Below, in pieces: positions 44,025 through 52,384 of a DNA stretch of 64,000 nt. The translations under genes and the position numbers were made by a program. The stretch spans positions 124,001 to 188,000 of the forward strand of contig CAVTIZ010000002.1 of assembly GCA_963735045.1 (NCBI GenBank), given 5' to 3'. The DNA comes from Salsipaludibacter sp963735045 (GTDB lineage Bacteria > Actinomycetota > Nitriliruptoria > Nitriliruptorales > Nitriliruptoraceae). The first letter of the stretch is position 1; each line of letters begins with the position of its first letter. The notes beneath the pieces are model-generated. The model was given only the letters and a program-made list of their open reading frames with translations, was not told where the DNA came from and ran no database searches.

Positions 44025-44990
44025 ATGTCCTCGACCTCCCCTCCCGTCGCCCCGACGCCGTCCGGGTCGTCCGCCGACGCGGCCGTCCCCCGCGTGCGCC
44101 GTGCCGCCATGGTGTCGCTGGTGGCCAACATCGGCATCGTGCTCACGGGCGGCATCGTGCGCGTCACCGGGTCCGGGCTGGGGTGTCCCGACTGGCCCGC
44201 GTGCAGCGGGACCTCCGTGGTGCCCGCAGCCGAGGAACTGCAGTGGCACACCGCCATCGAGTTCGGGAACCGCCTGCTGACCTTCGCGGTGCTGGCGGCC
44301 GCCGTGGCCGTGGTGTGGGCCGTGCGACGCGATGCCCCGGGGCGTCGCGACCTGCGAGGCCTGGCCTGGGCCCAGCCGGCAGGCGTGCTGGGACAGGCGG
44401 TGCTCGGCGGCGTGACCGTCCTGACCGGGCTCCACCCGCTGGTCGTGGCGGCCCACTTCCTGGCCTCCATGGCGCTGGTGGCCGCCGCCGTCGTGCTGGT
44501 CGAGCGTGCCGCGGGCGTGGCAGGCACGACGATCACCGGCCTGCGGGTCGCGACCGGCGCGATCGTCGTGGCGGCCGGGACGGTGCTGGTCCTGGGGACA
44601 CTGGTCACGGGGGCAGGGCCGCACGCCGGGGATCCCGGGACCGTCCGGCTCGGACTCGACATCCGCACGATGGCCGTCGCCCACGCCGACGCCGTGTGGG
44701 TGCTGGTCGGCCTCACGGTCGCCGTGCTGGCCGTCGCGGCGGCCGCGGGTGCGCCACGCGCCACCCGGGCTGCCGGCGTGCTGCTGGGCCTCGAGCTGGT
44801 GCAGGGCGGCATCGGCTATGCCCAGTACGTGCTGGGGGTGCCGCCCGCGCCCGTCGTCGTCCACATCCTCGGTGCTGCCCTGGTCTGGGCCGCCGCGTGG
44901 CACCTCGCGGTGGTGGTGCGCCCCCGCCCACGACGCGACGCCCCGGCTGACGTGGCCACGACGGCCCCGGCCCGCACCTCGGCCACCTGA
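44025..44990 (+). CDS. ctaA: Heme A synthase
   Basis: Eight-helix membrane enzyme of 321 residues that oxidises heme o to heme a. Family motifs are GGIVRVTGSGLGCPDWPACSG, the heme-ligand His regions LQWHTAIEFGNRLL and HPLVVAAHFLASMA, and later AVAHADAVWVLVG and VVVHILGAALVW. The ATG at 44025 gives a short hydrophilic lead. Its TGA stop is followed directly by the GTG of a fluC gene, so read-through coupling is possible. Together with ctaB it supplies the cofactor for the oxidase encoded at 34-38 kb. Confidence 0.94.
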   Translation: MSSTSPPVAPTPSGSSADAAVPRVRRAAMVSLVANIGIVLTGGIVRVTGSGLGCPDWPACSGTSVVPAAEELQWHTAIEFGNRLLTFAVLAAAVAVVWAVRRDAPGRRDLRGLAWAQPAGVLGQAVLGGVTVLTGLHPLVVAAHFLASMALVAAAVVLVERAAGVAGTTITGLRVATGAIVVAAGTVLVLGTLVTGAGPHAGDPGTVRLGLDIRTMAVAHADAVWVLVGLTVAVLAVAAAAGAPRATRAAGVLLGLELVQGGIGYAQYVLGVPPAPVVVHILGAALVWAAAWHLAVVVRPRPRRDAPADVATTAPARTSAT

Positions 44991-45413
44991 GTGGCGCCCG
45001 GCGACCGGCGTGGGGCGGCTGTGGTCCGACTGCTCGCCATCGGGTTCGGCGGGGCGCTGGGCACGCTCGCCCGGGCCGGGGTCGCGGTCGCGACGGGCGT
45101 GACGTCGTGGCCACTGCGGACCCTGGCGGTCAACCTGGTCGGCGCGTTCCTGCTGGGCGCCCTCATCCCGTGGATCGGCCATGACGAGCCGTGGGCCGTG
45201 GGGGTGCGTGTCGGCCTGCTTGGCTCGTTCACGACCTTCTCGGCGCTGGTCGTGGACGCCGTCGAACTGCGTGACCGCCCCGGCGTGGCCGCGACCTACC
45301 TCGCCGTGAGCGTGGCCGGTGGGCTGGTGCTGGCCGCGACCGGGCTGGCGGCGGGTCGGCGCCTGGCGGCGGGTCGGCGTGCGGCGTCGGGTGGCCATGG
45401 TGTCGGGCCGTGA
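44991..45413 (+). CDS. crcB: Fluoride channel subunit FluC/CrcB, first of a pair
   Basis: Four-helix membrane protein of 140 residues. It shows RLLAIGFGGALGTLARAGV, RTLAVNLVGAFLLGALI with the conserved Asn, and GLLGSFTTFSALVVDAVEL with the Phe/Thr-Phe-Ser track that lines the fluoride pore. Fluc channels are dual-topology dimers. When two genes occur in tandem they usually form a heterodimer with opposite orientations, which fits this pair. The GTG at 44991 abuts the ctaA stop; a later GTG would give a shorter start. No fluoride riboswitch was recognised upstream. Confidence 0.9.
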   Translation: MAPGDRRGAAVVRLLAIGFGGALGTLARAGVAVATGVTSWPLRTLAVNLVGAFLLGALIPWIGHDEPWAVGVRVGLLGSFTTFSALVVDAVELRDRPGVAATYLAVSVAGGLVLAATGLAAGRRLAAGRRAASGGHGVGP

Positions 45414-45769
45414 TGGCGTGGCTGCTGCTGGCCGTCGGGGGTGGCATCGGGGCCATGCTCCGGGACCTGGCGACCCGGCGCTTCGGCGCGGCGCCCGGTG
45501 TGGACGTGGCCAACCGGGTCGGCGCGGTCCTGCTGGGCGTGGTCGTGGCCGCGGCTGCGGCCGGCGCCCTCGGTGACCTCGACGTCGCGGCCATGGGGAC
45601 CGGGGTCGCCGGTGGCCTCACGACCTTCTCGACCTGGGTCGTGCAGGTGGTCGAGCCACCGCACGACCGCGCCGCCGGGCCGGACCTGGCCCGGCTGCTG
45701 CGGGAGCTGGGGTGGGGGCTGTTCCTGGCGTCGGTCGCCATGCTCGCCACCGGGGCCGCCCTGGCCTGA
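45410..45769 (+). CDS. crcB: Fluoride channel subunit FluC/CrcB, second of a pair
   Basis: 119 residues with four helices and the same family markers: AVGGGIGAMLRDLATRRFG, VANRVGAVLLGVVVA with Asn, and GTGVAGGLTTFSTWVVQVVE. The GTG at 45410 overlaps the stop of the first fluC gene (GTGATG); the ATG three bases later is the alternative. The presence of two diverged subunits suggests a heterodimeric channel. A strong hairpin three bases after its stop ends the operon. Confidence 0.9.
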   Translation: MMAWLLLAVGGGIGAMLRDLATRRFGAAPGVDVANRVGAVLLGVVVAAAAAGALGDLDVAAMGTGVAGGLTTFSTWVVQVVEPPHDRAAGPDLARLLRELGWGLFLASVAMLATGAALA

Positions 45770-45771
45770 AC

Positions 45772-45808
45772 CCCGGTGGTCGGAACTCGGGACGTCCCGA
45801 CCACCGGG
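45772..45808. terminator. Hairpin between fluC pair and convergent peptidase
   Basis: CCCGGTGGTCGG (45772-45783) pairs exactly with CCGACCACCGGG (45797-45808). A small GGGACGTCCC palindrome lies in the loop region. It is well placed to stop transcription from both sides. Confidence 0.62.
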
Positions 45809-45855
45809 AACGTCGGCAGCCACCGCGGACCGGTCGCGACGTCGCATTGGTCGGG

Positions 45856-47322
45856 TCAGGCGCCGCGGGCCCGGACGTCCTCGGCCCGGTCGGCCAGCTC
45901 GGCGAACAGCAGGGCCAGGGACAGCGAGGTCCGCGCCAGGTCGTCGAGGTGCTGCGACTCGTCCTCGCCATGGGCGTTGCTGGCCGGGTCCTCGACGCCG
46001 ATCAGCAGGGCGGCGGCACCCCCGAAGGCCTCGGCGAAGGGTCCCACCATCGGGATCGAGCCGCCACATCCCATCCACGCGACCTCGTGGCCGTAGCCGT
46101 CGGCGAAGGCCGCGCCGGCCGCCTCGTGGGCGGCACTCGACGGGTCGGTGACCCAGGCCGGCCCGTCCTGGCCACGCGTCACCTCGACCTCGGCGCCCCA
46201 CGGTGCGTGCGCCACCAGGTGGTCGCGCAGGGCGTCGAAGGCGTCGTCGGCGTCCTGGCCGGGAACCAAACGGCACGACAGCTTGGTGGTGACCCGGTCC
46301 AGCAGGGTGTTGGAGGCGTTGGCGAGGGCCGGCGCCGAGGTCCCGGTGGGCGTGATCGTGGGGGTGAACCAGACCCGCTCGTGCAACCCCAGGTCCGGGT
46401 CGCCGAGGAGTGACACGCCGTCGACCACGCGCGCCTCCCGACGCAGCGTGGCCTCGTCGGCCGGCAGCTCCTCGACCCGCTGGCGTTCCCGTGGCGACAG
46501 GGCCCGGGCGCCCGCGGCGAAGCCGTCCACCGCGATGCTGCCGTCGTCGTGGTGGAGCGTGGCCAGCAGTCGCGCCGTCGTGGTCAGGGCGTCCGGGACC
46601 AGCCCACCCCACATCCCCGAATGCACGGGCTGGTCCATGACCCGGACGGTCACGAAGACCTCGAGCAGCCCACGCAGGGCCCAGGTGAGCGCCGGCCATC
46701 CGGTCGCGAAGTTGCCGACGTCGGCGATCACCAGCACGTCGGCATCGAGGTCGTCGCCGTGTCGGTCCAGGAAGTCCTGCAGGTGGGGGGACCCGATCTC
46801 CTCCTCGCCCTCGACCACCACGGTGACGTCGACGGGAACGCCGTCCCGCGCGTCCAGCCAGGCCCGTACGGCGGCGACGTGGGCGATGACCCCGGCCTTG
46901 TCGTCGCTGCAGCCCCGACCGAACAGGCGGCCGTCGCGGATGGTCGGTTCGAACGGCTCCGATGCCCAGTTGTCGGGGGTCGCCACCGGTTGGACGTCGT
47001 GGTGGGCGTAGAGCAGGACGCTCGCGGCGTCGGGATCGCCACTGGACAGCGTGCCGGTCACGTAGGGATGGGCCCCGGCGACCTCGCGCAGCCGGACGTC
47101 GTCGAGGCCCGTCCGCCGCAGCAGGTCGGCGACGGCGAGGGCACTGCGCCGGACCTCGTCGGGGTCATGGCCGTCGGCCGAGACCGACGGGATCCGGGCC
47201 AGTTCGACGAGGTCGTCGAGGTGCTGGGGGAGTCGCTGCGCCAACGCCGCCGCGACGTCGCCGAGGTCGGTGGGGACGCGGACCCCGTCGGGGAGCTGTG
47301 CGGTCTGCATGGCGCTGGTCAC
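45856..47322 (-). CDS. M20 family metallopeptidase (dipeptidase)
   Basis: Cytosolic zinc peptidase of 488 residues, likely releasing amino acids from di- or tripeptides. The metal-binding and catalytic motifs are present: LLYAHHDVQP, GRGCSDDKAG, VVEGEEEIGSPHL with the catalytic Glu, and DVGNF. A dimerisation domain follows (MDQPVHSGMWGGLVPDAL). The C-terminal ligand region is MGCGGSIPMVGPFAEAFG with a final His in SNAHGEDES. The GTG at 47322 has GGAGGA 4 bases upstream, better than the ATG at 47310. It is a single gene, convergent with the fluC operon. Confidence 0.92.
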   Translation of the reverse strand: MTSAMQTAQLPDGVRVPTDLGDVAAALAQRLPQHLDDLVELARIPSVSADGHDPDEVRRSALAVADLLRRTGLDDVRLREVAGAHPYVTGTLSSGDPDAASVLLYAHHDVQPVATPDNWASEPFEPTIRDGRLFGRGCSDDKAGVIAHVAAVRAWLDARDGVPVDVTVVVEGEEEIGSPHLQDFLDRHGDDLDADVLVIADVGNFATGWPALTWALRGLLEVFVTVRVMDQPVHSGMWGGLVPDALTTTARLLATLHHDDGSIAVDGFAAGARALSPRERQRVEELPADEATLRREARVVDGVSLLGDPDLGLHERVWFTPTITPTGTSAPALANASNTLLDRVTTKLSCRLVPGQDADDAFDALRDHLVAHAPWGAEVEVTRGQDGPAWVTDPSSAAHEAAGAAFADGYGHEVAWMGCGGSIPMVGPFAEAFGGAAALLIGVEDPASNAHGEDESQHLDDLARTSLSLALLFAELADRAEDVRARGA

Positions 47323-47588
47323 GGGGTCCTCCGGATCGACGTCGACGGGGCACGGCGCGGTGGGCGCCACGGCGCGGGTCGCACCCGGCCAGTCTGCCAC
47401 GTCGACCCACGCCCGGGCGACGGTCGCTCGGGTCCCACGGGGCCGGTCGAGCACGCGCGGGTCATCGTCGGCCGCAGTGCCCCGGCTCGCGGGTCCGTGG
47501 CGGCGGGCGGACTATGATGGCGCGCCAGCCAACCCACGGTCGTCACCGACCGGGTGGTCGGGCGTTCGCAGGACGAAAGGGAGCACGA

Positions 47589-47939
47589 GTGGGTCAGGCA
47601 GCCGAATCCTGGGAGCGACTCCAGGGCATGCTCGAGTCGGGCGACCTGGACGACATGCCCAGCCTGTACGACATCGACGCGATCTACCTCGAGCCGTACA
47701 ACCCGCCCCACCGGGGGAACCTGCTGATCCAGGCCTACCTCAAGGACTACCTCGCGGGCAAGGACGACCTGGCCATCGAGGCCCGGCGGATCATCGAGGC
47801 CGAGGACTCCTCCGCGCTGGCCGTGGAGTGGACGATCTCCTACGAGGCCGGTGGTCGGCGGTGGAACGACCTCCCGCGAGCCTCCTTCTTCGCCTTCGGC
47901 GACGATGGCCAGATCCTGCACCATCGCGACTACACCTGA
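47589..47939 (+). CDS. SnoaL-like / NTF2-fold protein, 116 aa
   Basis: Small cytosolic protein with the NTF2-like pattern: an N-terminal helix (AAESWERLQGMLESGDLDDM) leading to SLYDIDAIYLEPYNPPHRG, then LIQAYLKDYLAG, VEWTISYEAGGRRW and a closing FFAFGDDGQILHHRDYT. The last motif is the classic end of SnoaL-like and nuclear-transport-factor-2-like domains, which may be enzymes or ligand-binding proteins. The GTG at 47589 follows AAAGGGAG by 6 bases. No catalytic residues are certain. It stands alone. Confidence 0.72.
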   Translation: MGQAAESWERLQGMLESGDLDDMPSLYDIDAIYLEPYNPPHRGNLLIQAYLKDYLAGKDDLAIEARRIIEAEDSSALAVEWTISYEAGGRRWNDLPRASFFAFGDDGQILHHRDYT

Positions 47940-48091
47940 CCCGGTTCCGTCCCGTCGGGGGCTGGTGAGGCGTGGGGGCTGGTGAGGCGTCGCACGGGGA
48001 CTCCGGTGACGTCGTCCACAGGTGACGCGGGTGGGCCCGGCGTCATGCGTGGCCGTCCCTAGGGTCGATCGTCCCCACTCGTGGACGGTCG

Positions 48092-49192
48092 ATGCCCCAG
48101 TTCCCGCCCGGCACGTCGCGGCCTCCCGGCTCCACGGTGTCCGTGGCCGGGGGCGCCCTCCCCGTGGCGGTGGACGGCCCCGCGCATGTGGTGACCCAGG
48201 TCGGCGCCTTCGTCGAGGCACGACTCGGCTGGCAGGTGACCGACGGCGAGGAGCTGCCCGCACGCGTGGTGCTGCGTGGCATCGGGTCGTCGGGTCACCC
48301 TCCGGAGGGATCCCCCCACGTGGTCGACCGACGCGCCGACCCGGTCCGCGCCGGATCACCGACCGCCGCGCGCGTCCCGGTCGTGCTGCTGGTGGGCGAG
48401 GACGACCCCGCACCCCGGGCCGCGCGCGCGGCGCGGTCCGCCGATGCCGTGCTGACCTGGCCCGGTGACCATGGGCTCCTCGACCGGACCGTCGCCGACC
48501 TGCTCGACGTGCGTGCGGTGGCGCCCCGGGACACCGGTGGTGGCCTGGTCGTGGCCGGGTCGGCCGGGGGAACCGGTGCCACCACCGTGGCCCTCGTGCT
48601 CGCGGCGGCGCGGGCGTGGCAGGGCCGGAGGGTGCTGGCCGTGGTGTCCGGGCCGGTGCCGGTCCGGGACGCCCGGGTGGTCGACGTGACCGTGCTGGGC
48701 GGGCACCGGGGCTGGGCGGCCGCCGTCGAGGTGCCCGACGTGCCCGGCCTGCACGTCGTGGGCGCGGTCGGCGCGACCGCCGACGTGTCCGCCCCGCCCG
48801 ATGCCCACGTGGTGGTCGACCGGGGGTCGATCGCGATCGCCACCACCACGCCCATGCCCGATGCCGGTGGTCGAGGGACGCCCGGGTGGTCGCCGCGGGG
48901 AGGTGTCGAGCACCCGCCGGAGCCCGACGTCCTGGTCTGTCGTGCGGACCGGGTCGGTTGCGAGGCGGTGGCGGCGTGTCCGGCGTTGGCCGTCGTGGTC
49001 GTGGGTGGGCGCGCGTCGGCCGTGCGCGACGTGGTCGCCGCCGCAGGTGGGCGGCCGGTGGTGGAGGTGGCGGACTCGGTGCGCGTTCGACGGGCGACGG
49101 ACCGCAGGCGGGTCCCCGGGGCGCTGCCGGGCGCGGTCGTGCGACCACTGCTGGAACTCGAGGAGCTCGCGTTCCCGGTCGACCTCGACTGA
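48092..49192 (+). CDS. CpaE-like / Ssd-type protein of the tad locus
   Basis: First gene of the actinobacterial helicase/secretion neighbourhood. 366 residues: an N-terminal receiver-like region, then VVAGSAGGTGATTVALVLAA in the Walker-A position of MinD/ParA-like proteins. The sequence lacks the usual Lys of GKT/S, which is common for the actinobacterial CpaE homologues. Later strands (VVDVTVLGG, VLVCRADRVGCEAVAACP) resemble the rest of that fold. The protein probably guides positioning of the pilus machine or cell-division factors. The ATG at 48092 fits; a GC-rich hairpin at about 49207-49223 separates it from tadA. Confidence 0.75.
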   Translation: MPQFPPGTSRPPGSTVSVAGGALPVAVDGPAHVVTQVGAFVEARLGWQVTDGEELPARVVLRGIGSSGHPPEGSPHVVDRRADPVRAGSPTAARVPVVLLVGEDDPAPRAARAARSADAVLTWPGDHGLLDRTVADLLDVRAVAPRDTGGGLVVAGSAGGTGATTVALVLAAARAWQGRRVLAVVSGPVPVRDARVVDVTVLGGHRGWAAAVEVPDVPGLHVVGAVGATADVSAPPDAHVVVDRGSIAIATTTPMPDAGGRGTPGWSPRGGVEHPPEPDVLVCRADRVGCEAVAACPALAVVVVGGRASAVRDVVAAAGGRPVVEVADSVRVRRATDRRRVPGALPGAVVRPLLELEELAFPVDLD

Positions 49193-49422
49193 GGCCGATG
49201 GCACGGGCCCCCGGCCCGGGGGCTGGGACCGCATGCACACATGCGATGAACCGAGGCGACCGCCGCGCGACGGGACCGGCCGTCCCACCGGCGGGCGGCG
49301 GGTGGACGTGGGTGGCCACCTCGACCCGCCGAGGTCGGCTGTCCACAGTCCTCGGGATCGGCCGGTCGGGGCACCGGGTGTCGTTCGTAGCGTGCGTGGG
49401 GCCGGTGACCGAGGAGGCGCGC

Positions 49423-50541
49423 ATGGCGACCGTGGTGGACCATCAGGTCGACGTCGCCGTGCGGTCGGCGGTGCTGGACCGGGTGGCCCGCGACGACGCG
49501 GCCGCACACGACCACACCGACCGGGTCGTGGTCCGACGCGCCGTCGCCCGTGCGCTGGCGGCCGAGGGCGTCGTCGTCGCCCCGGCCACCTGGGCCCGGC
49601 TGGTGCGCGACCTGGTGGACGAGATCGCCGGCCTGGGGCCGCTGGAGTCCCTGCTGCGGGATCCGGCCGTGACCGATGTGTGCTGCAACGGTCCCGACGA
49701 GGTGTGGATCGATCGCCACGGCCGGTTGGAACGCACCACCGTGGCGTTCCACGACGACCGCGCCATGCTGGCCACGATCCGTCGCACCGTGGCCGGGGTG
49801 AACCGGCGCCTGGACCGGTCGCACCCGTGCGTGGACGCCACGCTGCCGGGTGGCGTACGACTGCACGCGGCCATCCCACCGGTGGTCGGCCATCCGGTGC
49901 TGACCCTGCGACGGGTGGCGTCCGTCGTGCCGACGTGGGACGACCTCGAGGCGTCGGGCACCGTGGATGCCGACGCCCGCGCCGTGCTGCAGGACGTGGT
50001 GGCCGGCCGTCGCAACGTCGTCGTCGCGGGTCGCGCGGGGGCCGGCAAGACCACCCTGCTGGCCCGGTTGCTGGCCGAGGTCGGCGACGACCGGGTGGTC
50101 GTGCTGGAGGACACCCCGGAACTGGGTCGTCCCAGCCGCCACGCCGTGACCATGGGCGTGGTCGAGCCCGGCCCCGACGGCGTCGGCGGGGTCTCGTTGG
50201 CCGACCTCGTCCGCCAGTCGATGCGGATGCGTCCGGACCGACTGGTCGTCGGGGAGGTCCGGGGACCCGAGGTCGCCGGGTTGCTGCAGGCCATGAACAC
50301 CGGTCACGACGGGTCGTTCACCACCGTGCACGCGAACTCGCCGACGGACGCCCTGGTACGCCTCGAGGGCATGGCACTGCTGGCCGGACTCCCGTTGGCG
50401 GCCGCCCGGGCCCAGGTCGACACCGCCGTGGACGTCGTGGTCGGGATCCGCCGCGACGGTCGTCGGCGCCGCGTGGACGCCATCGTCGAGGTCACCGCCG
50501 GCGACGGTCGTCGCGTGGTCGCGCATCGGTGGCCGTCGTGA
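49423..50541 (+). CDS. tadA: TadA/CpaF-type secretion ATPase
   Basis: Hexameric cytosolic ATPase that powers pilus assembly. 372 residues, with the N-terminal region VDEIAGLGPLESLLRDPAVTDVCCNGPDEVW, Walker A VAGRAGAGKTTLLARLLAEV, the Asp box VVVLEDTPELGRPSRHAV, the Walker B region RPDRLVVGEVRGPEVAGLLQAMNTGHDGSF and the His box TTVHANSPTDALVRLE. The GAGGAGG ribosome site is 6 bases ahead of the ATG at 49423. Its stop overlaps the start of the next gene as GTGA. This is the standard engine of Flp/Tad pili. Confidence 0.94.
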   Translation: MATVVDHQVDVAVRSAVLDRVARDDAAAHDHTDRVVVRRAVARALAAEGVVVAPATWARLVRDLVDEIAGLGPLESLLRDPAVTDVCCNGPDEVWIDRHGRLERTTVAFHDDRAMLATIRRTVAGVNRRLDRSHPCVDATLPGGVRLHAAIPPVVGHPVLTLRRVASVVPTWDDLEASGTVDADARAVLQDVVAGRRNVVVAGRAGAGKTTLLARLLAEVGDDRVVVLEDTPELGRPSRHAVTMGVVEPGPDGVGGVSLADLVRQSMRMRPDRLVVGEVRGPEVAGLLQAMNTGHDGSFTTVHANSPTDALVRLEGMALLAGLPLAAARAQVDTAVDVVVGIRRDGRRRRVDAIVEVTAGDGRRVVAHRWPS

Positions 50542-51578
50542 CGGCCGACCGGGGCACCATCGGTCGGCACCGCGACAGCGCGACGCTGGACCCGCTGCTG
50601 GCCGTCCGGGTGCACGGGGCGGCCGCCGCGTTGGACGACGGGGTGCTCGCCACCGTCGACCCCGTGGTGGGCAGCGCCCTGCGGCTGGCCCGTGACCACG
50701 GGGCGCCGATGGGTCCGGTGGTGCGGGCGGCCACGGCGGCGGCCGCCCAGCGGCGTGCACTGGCCGACGACGTGGCGGCGGCCGTCGCCCCCGCCAGGAC
50801 CGTGGCGCGGACACTGGTGGGACTGCCGGTCGTGGCCGTGCCGGTACTCGGGACGATCGCCGGCGCCGACCTGGTCGGGTTCTACCTCGGTGACCCGGTC
50901 GGGCGTGGCCTCGGCATCGTGGTGGTGGCGCTGGTGGCCCTGGGCGCCGCCTGGATGCACGTGCTGGTCGCCGCCGTGGGACGGCCCCGACCGGGCCCGG
51001 GCCCGGCGTGGCCGTTCGCCGTGGCCGCCGTCCTCGCCCTGGTCGTGGTCGGTGTCGTCCCCGGCCTGCTGCTGGCCATCGTGGCGATCGTGCGGCGCCA
51101 CCGTGTCGGCGGGCCGGCGCCGTCGGACCCCCACCTCCCCGAGGCCGTCGACCTCGCTGCCGTGGCCGTCGCCGCCGGCCATGACCTGTCGACCGCCCTG
51201 CGGATCGCGGCCGACCACCTCGCGGCCGCGCTCCCGACCGTCGACACGACCCCGTTGGCGCGACACCTGCGCGCGCTCGGGCTCGGCCTCGTCCTGGACC
51301 CGCCGGATCCGCACCGTCCGGACCACGACGACGCGTCAGTGGCGCCCCTCGCCGCGGTGGTGCGGGCGCTGGCCACCAGCGGGACACCGGGCGTGGACGT
51401 CCTGCGTGACCTCGCCGGCCGCCTGCGCGACGACCGTGCGCGACGGGACCGTGAGGACGCCGCCCGCCTGCCCGCCCGCCTGACCTTCCCCACCGCCCTC
51501 GTGCTGGTGCCCGCCACGGTCCTCGCGATCGGTGCCCCGATCGTGGTCGAGGGCCTGGCGGGCGTCACCGGCACCTGA
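50538..51578 (+). CDS. Type II secretion F-type membrane protein (TadB and TadC-like, fused)
   Basis: 346-residue inner-membrane platform protein. The first half (about 1-140) holds a GspF-like helix bundle plus two membrane helices (TLVGLPVVAVPVLGTIAGADL and GIVVVALVALGAAWMHV). The second half has two more (FAVAAVLALVVVGVVPGLLL), then LPEAVDLAAVAVAAGHDLSTAL, the typical TadB/TadC segment, and a last helix. In many relatives TadB and TadC are separate genes of 190-270 residues; here one gene appears to carry both. The start at 50538 overlaps the tadA stop (GTGA). Confidence 0.78.
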   Translation: MTADRGTIGRHRDSATLDPLLAVRVHGAAAALDDGVLATVDPVVGSALRLARDHGAPMGPVVRAATAAAAQRRALADDVAAAVAPARTVARTLVGLPVVAVPVLGTIAGADLVGFYLGDPVGRGLGIVVVALVALGAAWMHVLVAAVGRPRPGPGPAWPFAVAAVLALVVVGVVPGLLLAIVAIVRRHRVGGPAPSDPHLPEAVDLAAVAVAAGHDLSTALRIAADHLAAALPTVDTTPLARHLRALGLGLVLDPPDPHRPDHDDASVAPLAAVVRALATSGTPGVDVLRDLAGRLRDDRARRDREDAARLPARLTFPTALVLVPATVLAIGAPIVVEGLAGVTGT

Positions 51579-51593
51579 CCGACAAGGACCCGC

Positions 51594-51977
51594 ATGCCTG
51601 CCCGACCTGCCCGCCATCCCCTCGCCAACCTCACCGAGGCCGACCACGCCGCACCCGCGGGACGATCGCGGCACCCGATCGCGCCACGACCGGACGCCCC
51701 GACGACCAGCCCCGTTCCGGCCGCCCCCGTGGCACCGCGGCCACGCCGCCCGGACGGCGTCGACCGTGTCGCGAGCGCTCCCGAGGACGTGGGGCGGCCG
51801 TCGACGGCGGTCGGGGAACCCACGAGCGAGGACGGTTCGGTCGCCACCGAGTACGGGTTGCTGGCCGTCGTCGCGGCGACCATCGTGTCGGTGATGCTGG
51901 AGTGGGCCACCGGCGGCGGGATCACGTCGCTGTTGCAGGCGGTGATGGGCCGCGTGTCGGAGGTGGTCGGACTGTGA
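51594..51977 (+). CDS. Flp/DUF4244-like prepilin, 127 aa
   Basis: A long, Pro/Ala-rich lead of about 78 residues precedes the motif SEDGSVATEYGLLAVVAATIVSV. Its Glu five residues after a Gly, together with the Tyr, matches Flp-type prepilins and DUF4244. The remainder (EWATGGGITSLLQAVMGRVS) is a short second segment. Such a long leader is unusual. It could be processed by a prepilin peptidase (none in this window) at GSVATEYG. It is the probable pilin subunit of this locus. A GTG four bases before its own stop starts the next gene. Confidence 0.72.
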   Translation: MPARPARHPLANLTEADHAAPAGRSRHPIAPRPDAPTTSPVPAAPVAPRPRRPDGVDRVASAPEDVGRPSTAVGEPTSEDGSVATEYGLLAVVAATIVSVMLEWATGGGITSLLQAVMGRVSEVVGL

Positions 51978-52384
51978 GCCGCCGAGCCCGTCGGACCGAA
52001 GCCGCGGGGGCCGGCGGCCGCCGTCACGGACGGGCGTCCCGACGCGACGGTGGCGTCGTGGCGCTGGAGGTGGCGCTGACCCTGCCGATGGTCGGCCTGG
52101 TCCTGGTCGGTGGGCTGGGGCTGGTCGGACTGGTCCGGACCACCCTGCTGGTCCAGGACGCCGCCGGCCTCGGTGCGCGGGTGGCGGCGGTGGACCGTGA
52201 CGACGCCGCCGTGCGGGCGGCCGTGCGCGACGTCACCGGTTCCCCCGCCACGGTCACCGTCGGTCCACGACCCACGGCGGGGATCGTGCGGGTCGAGGTC
52301 ACGGTCCCCGTGGAGGTCCTCGGGCTGCACCGCACGGTCACGGCTCGGGCCGCGGCCGCCGTCGAGCCCGGGATCGACCCGTGA
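51974..52384 (+). CDS. TadE-like minor pilin protein, 136 aa
   Basis: The N-terminus is Arg-rich, with about 26 residues before VVALEVALTLPMVGLVLVGGL, a single helix that opens with the Glu-containing ALEVALTLP motif of TadE-like proteins. The rest is a small extracytoplasmic domain without Cys. The GTG at 51974 overlaps the previous stop. Its neighbours on both sides are pilin-like. This protein corresponds in order to the TadE of mycobacterial tad loci. Confidence 0.82.
   Translation: MSRRARRTEAAGAGGRRHGRASRRDGGVVALEVALTLPMVGLVLVGGLGLVGLVRTTLLVQDAAGLGARVAAVDRDDAAVRAAVRDVTGSPATVTVGPRPTAGIVRVEVTVPVEVLGLHRTVTARAAAAVEPGIDP

Noticed and set aside
49207..49223. GC-rich inverted repeat between the CpaE-like gene and tadA as a terminator
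   Set aside because: The loop would be too small for the full stem and the genes are expected to be co-transcribed; mentioned only in the gene entry.
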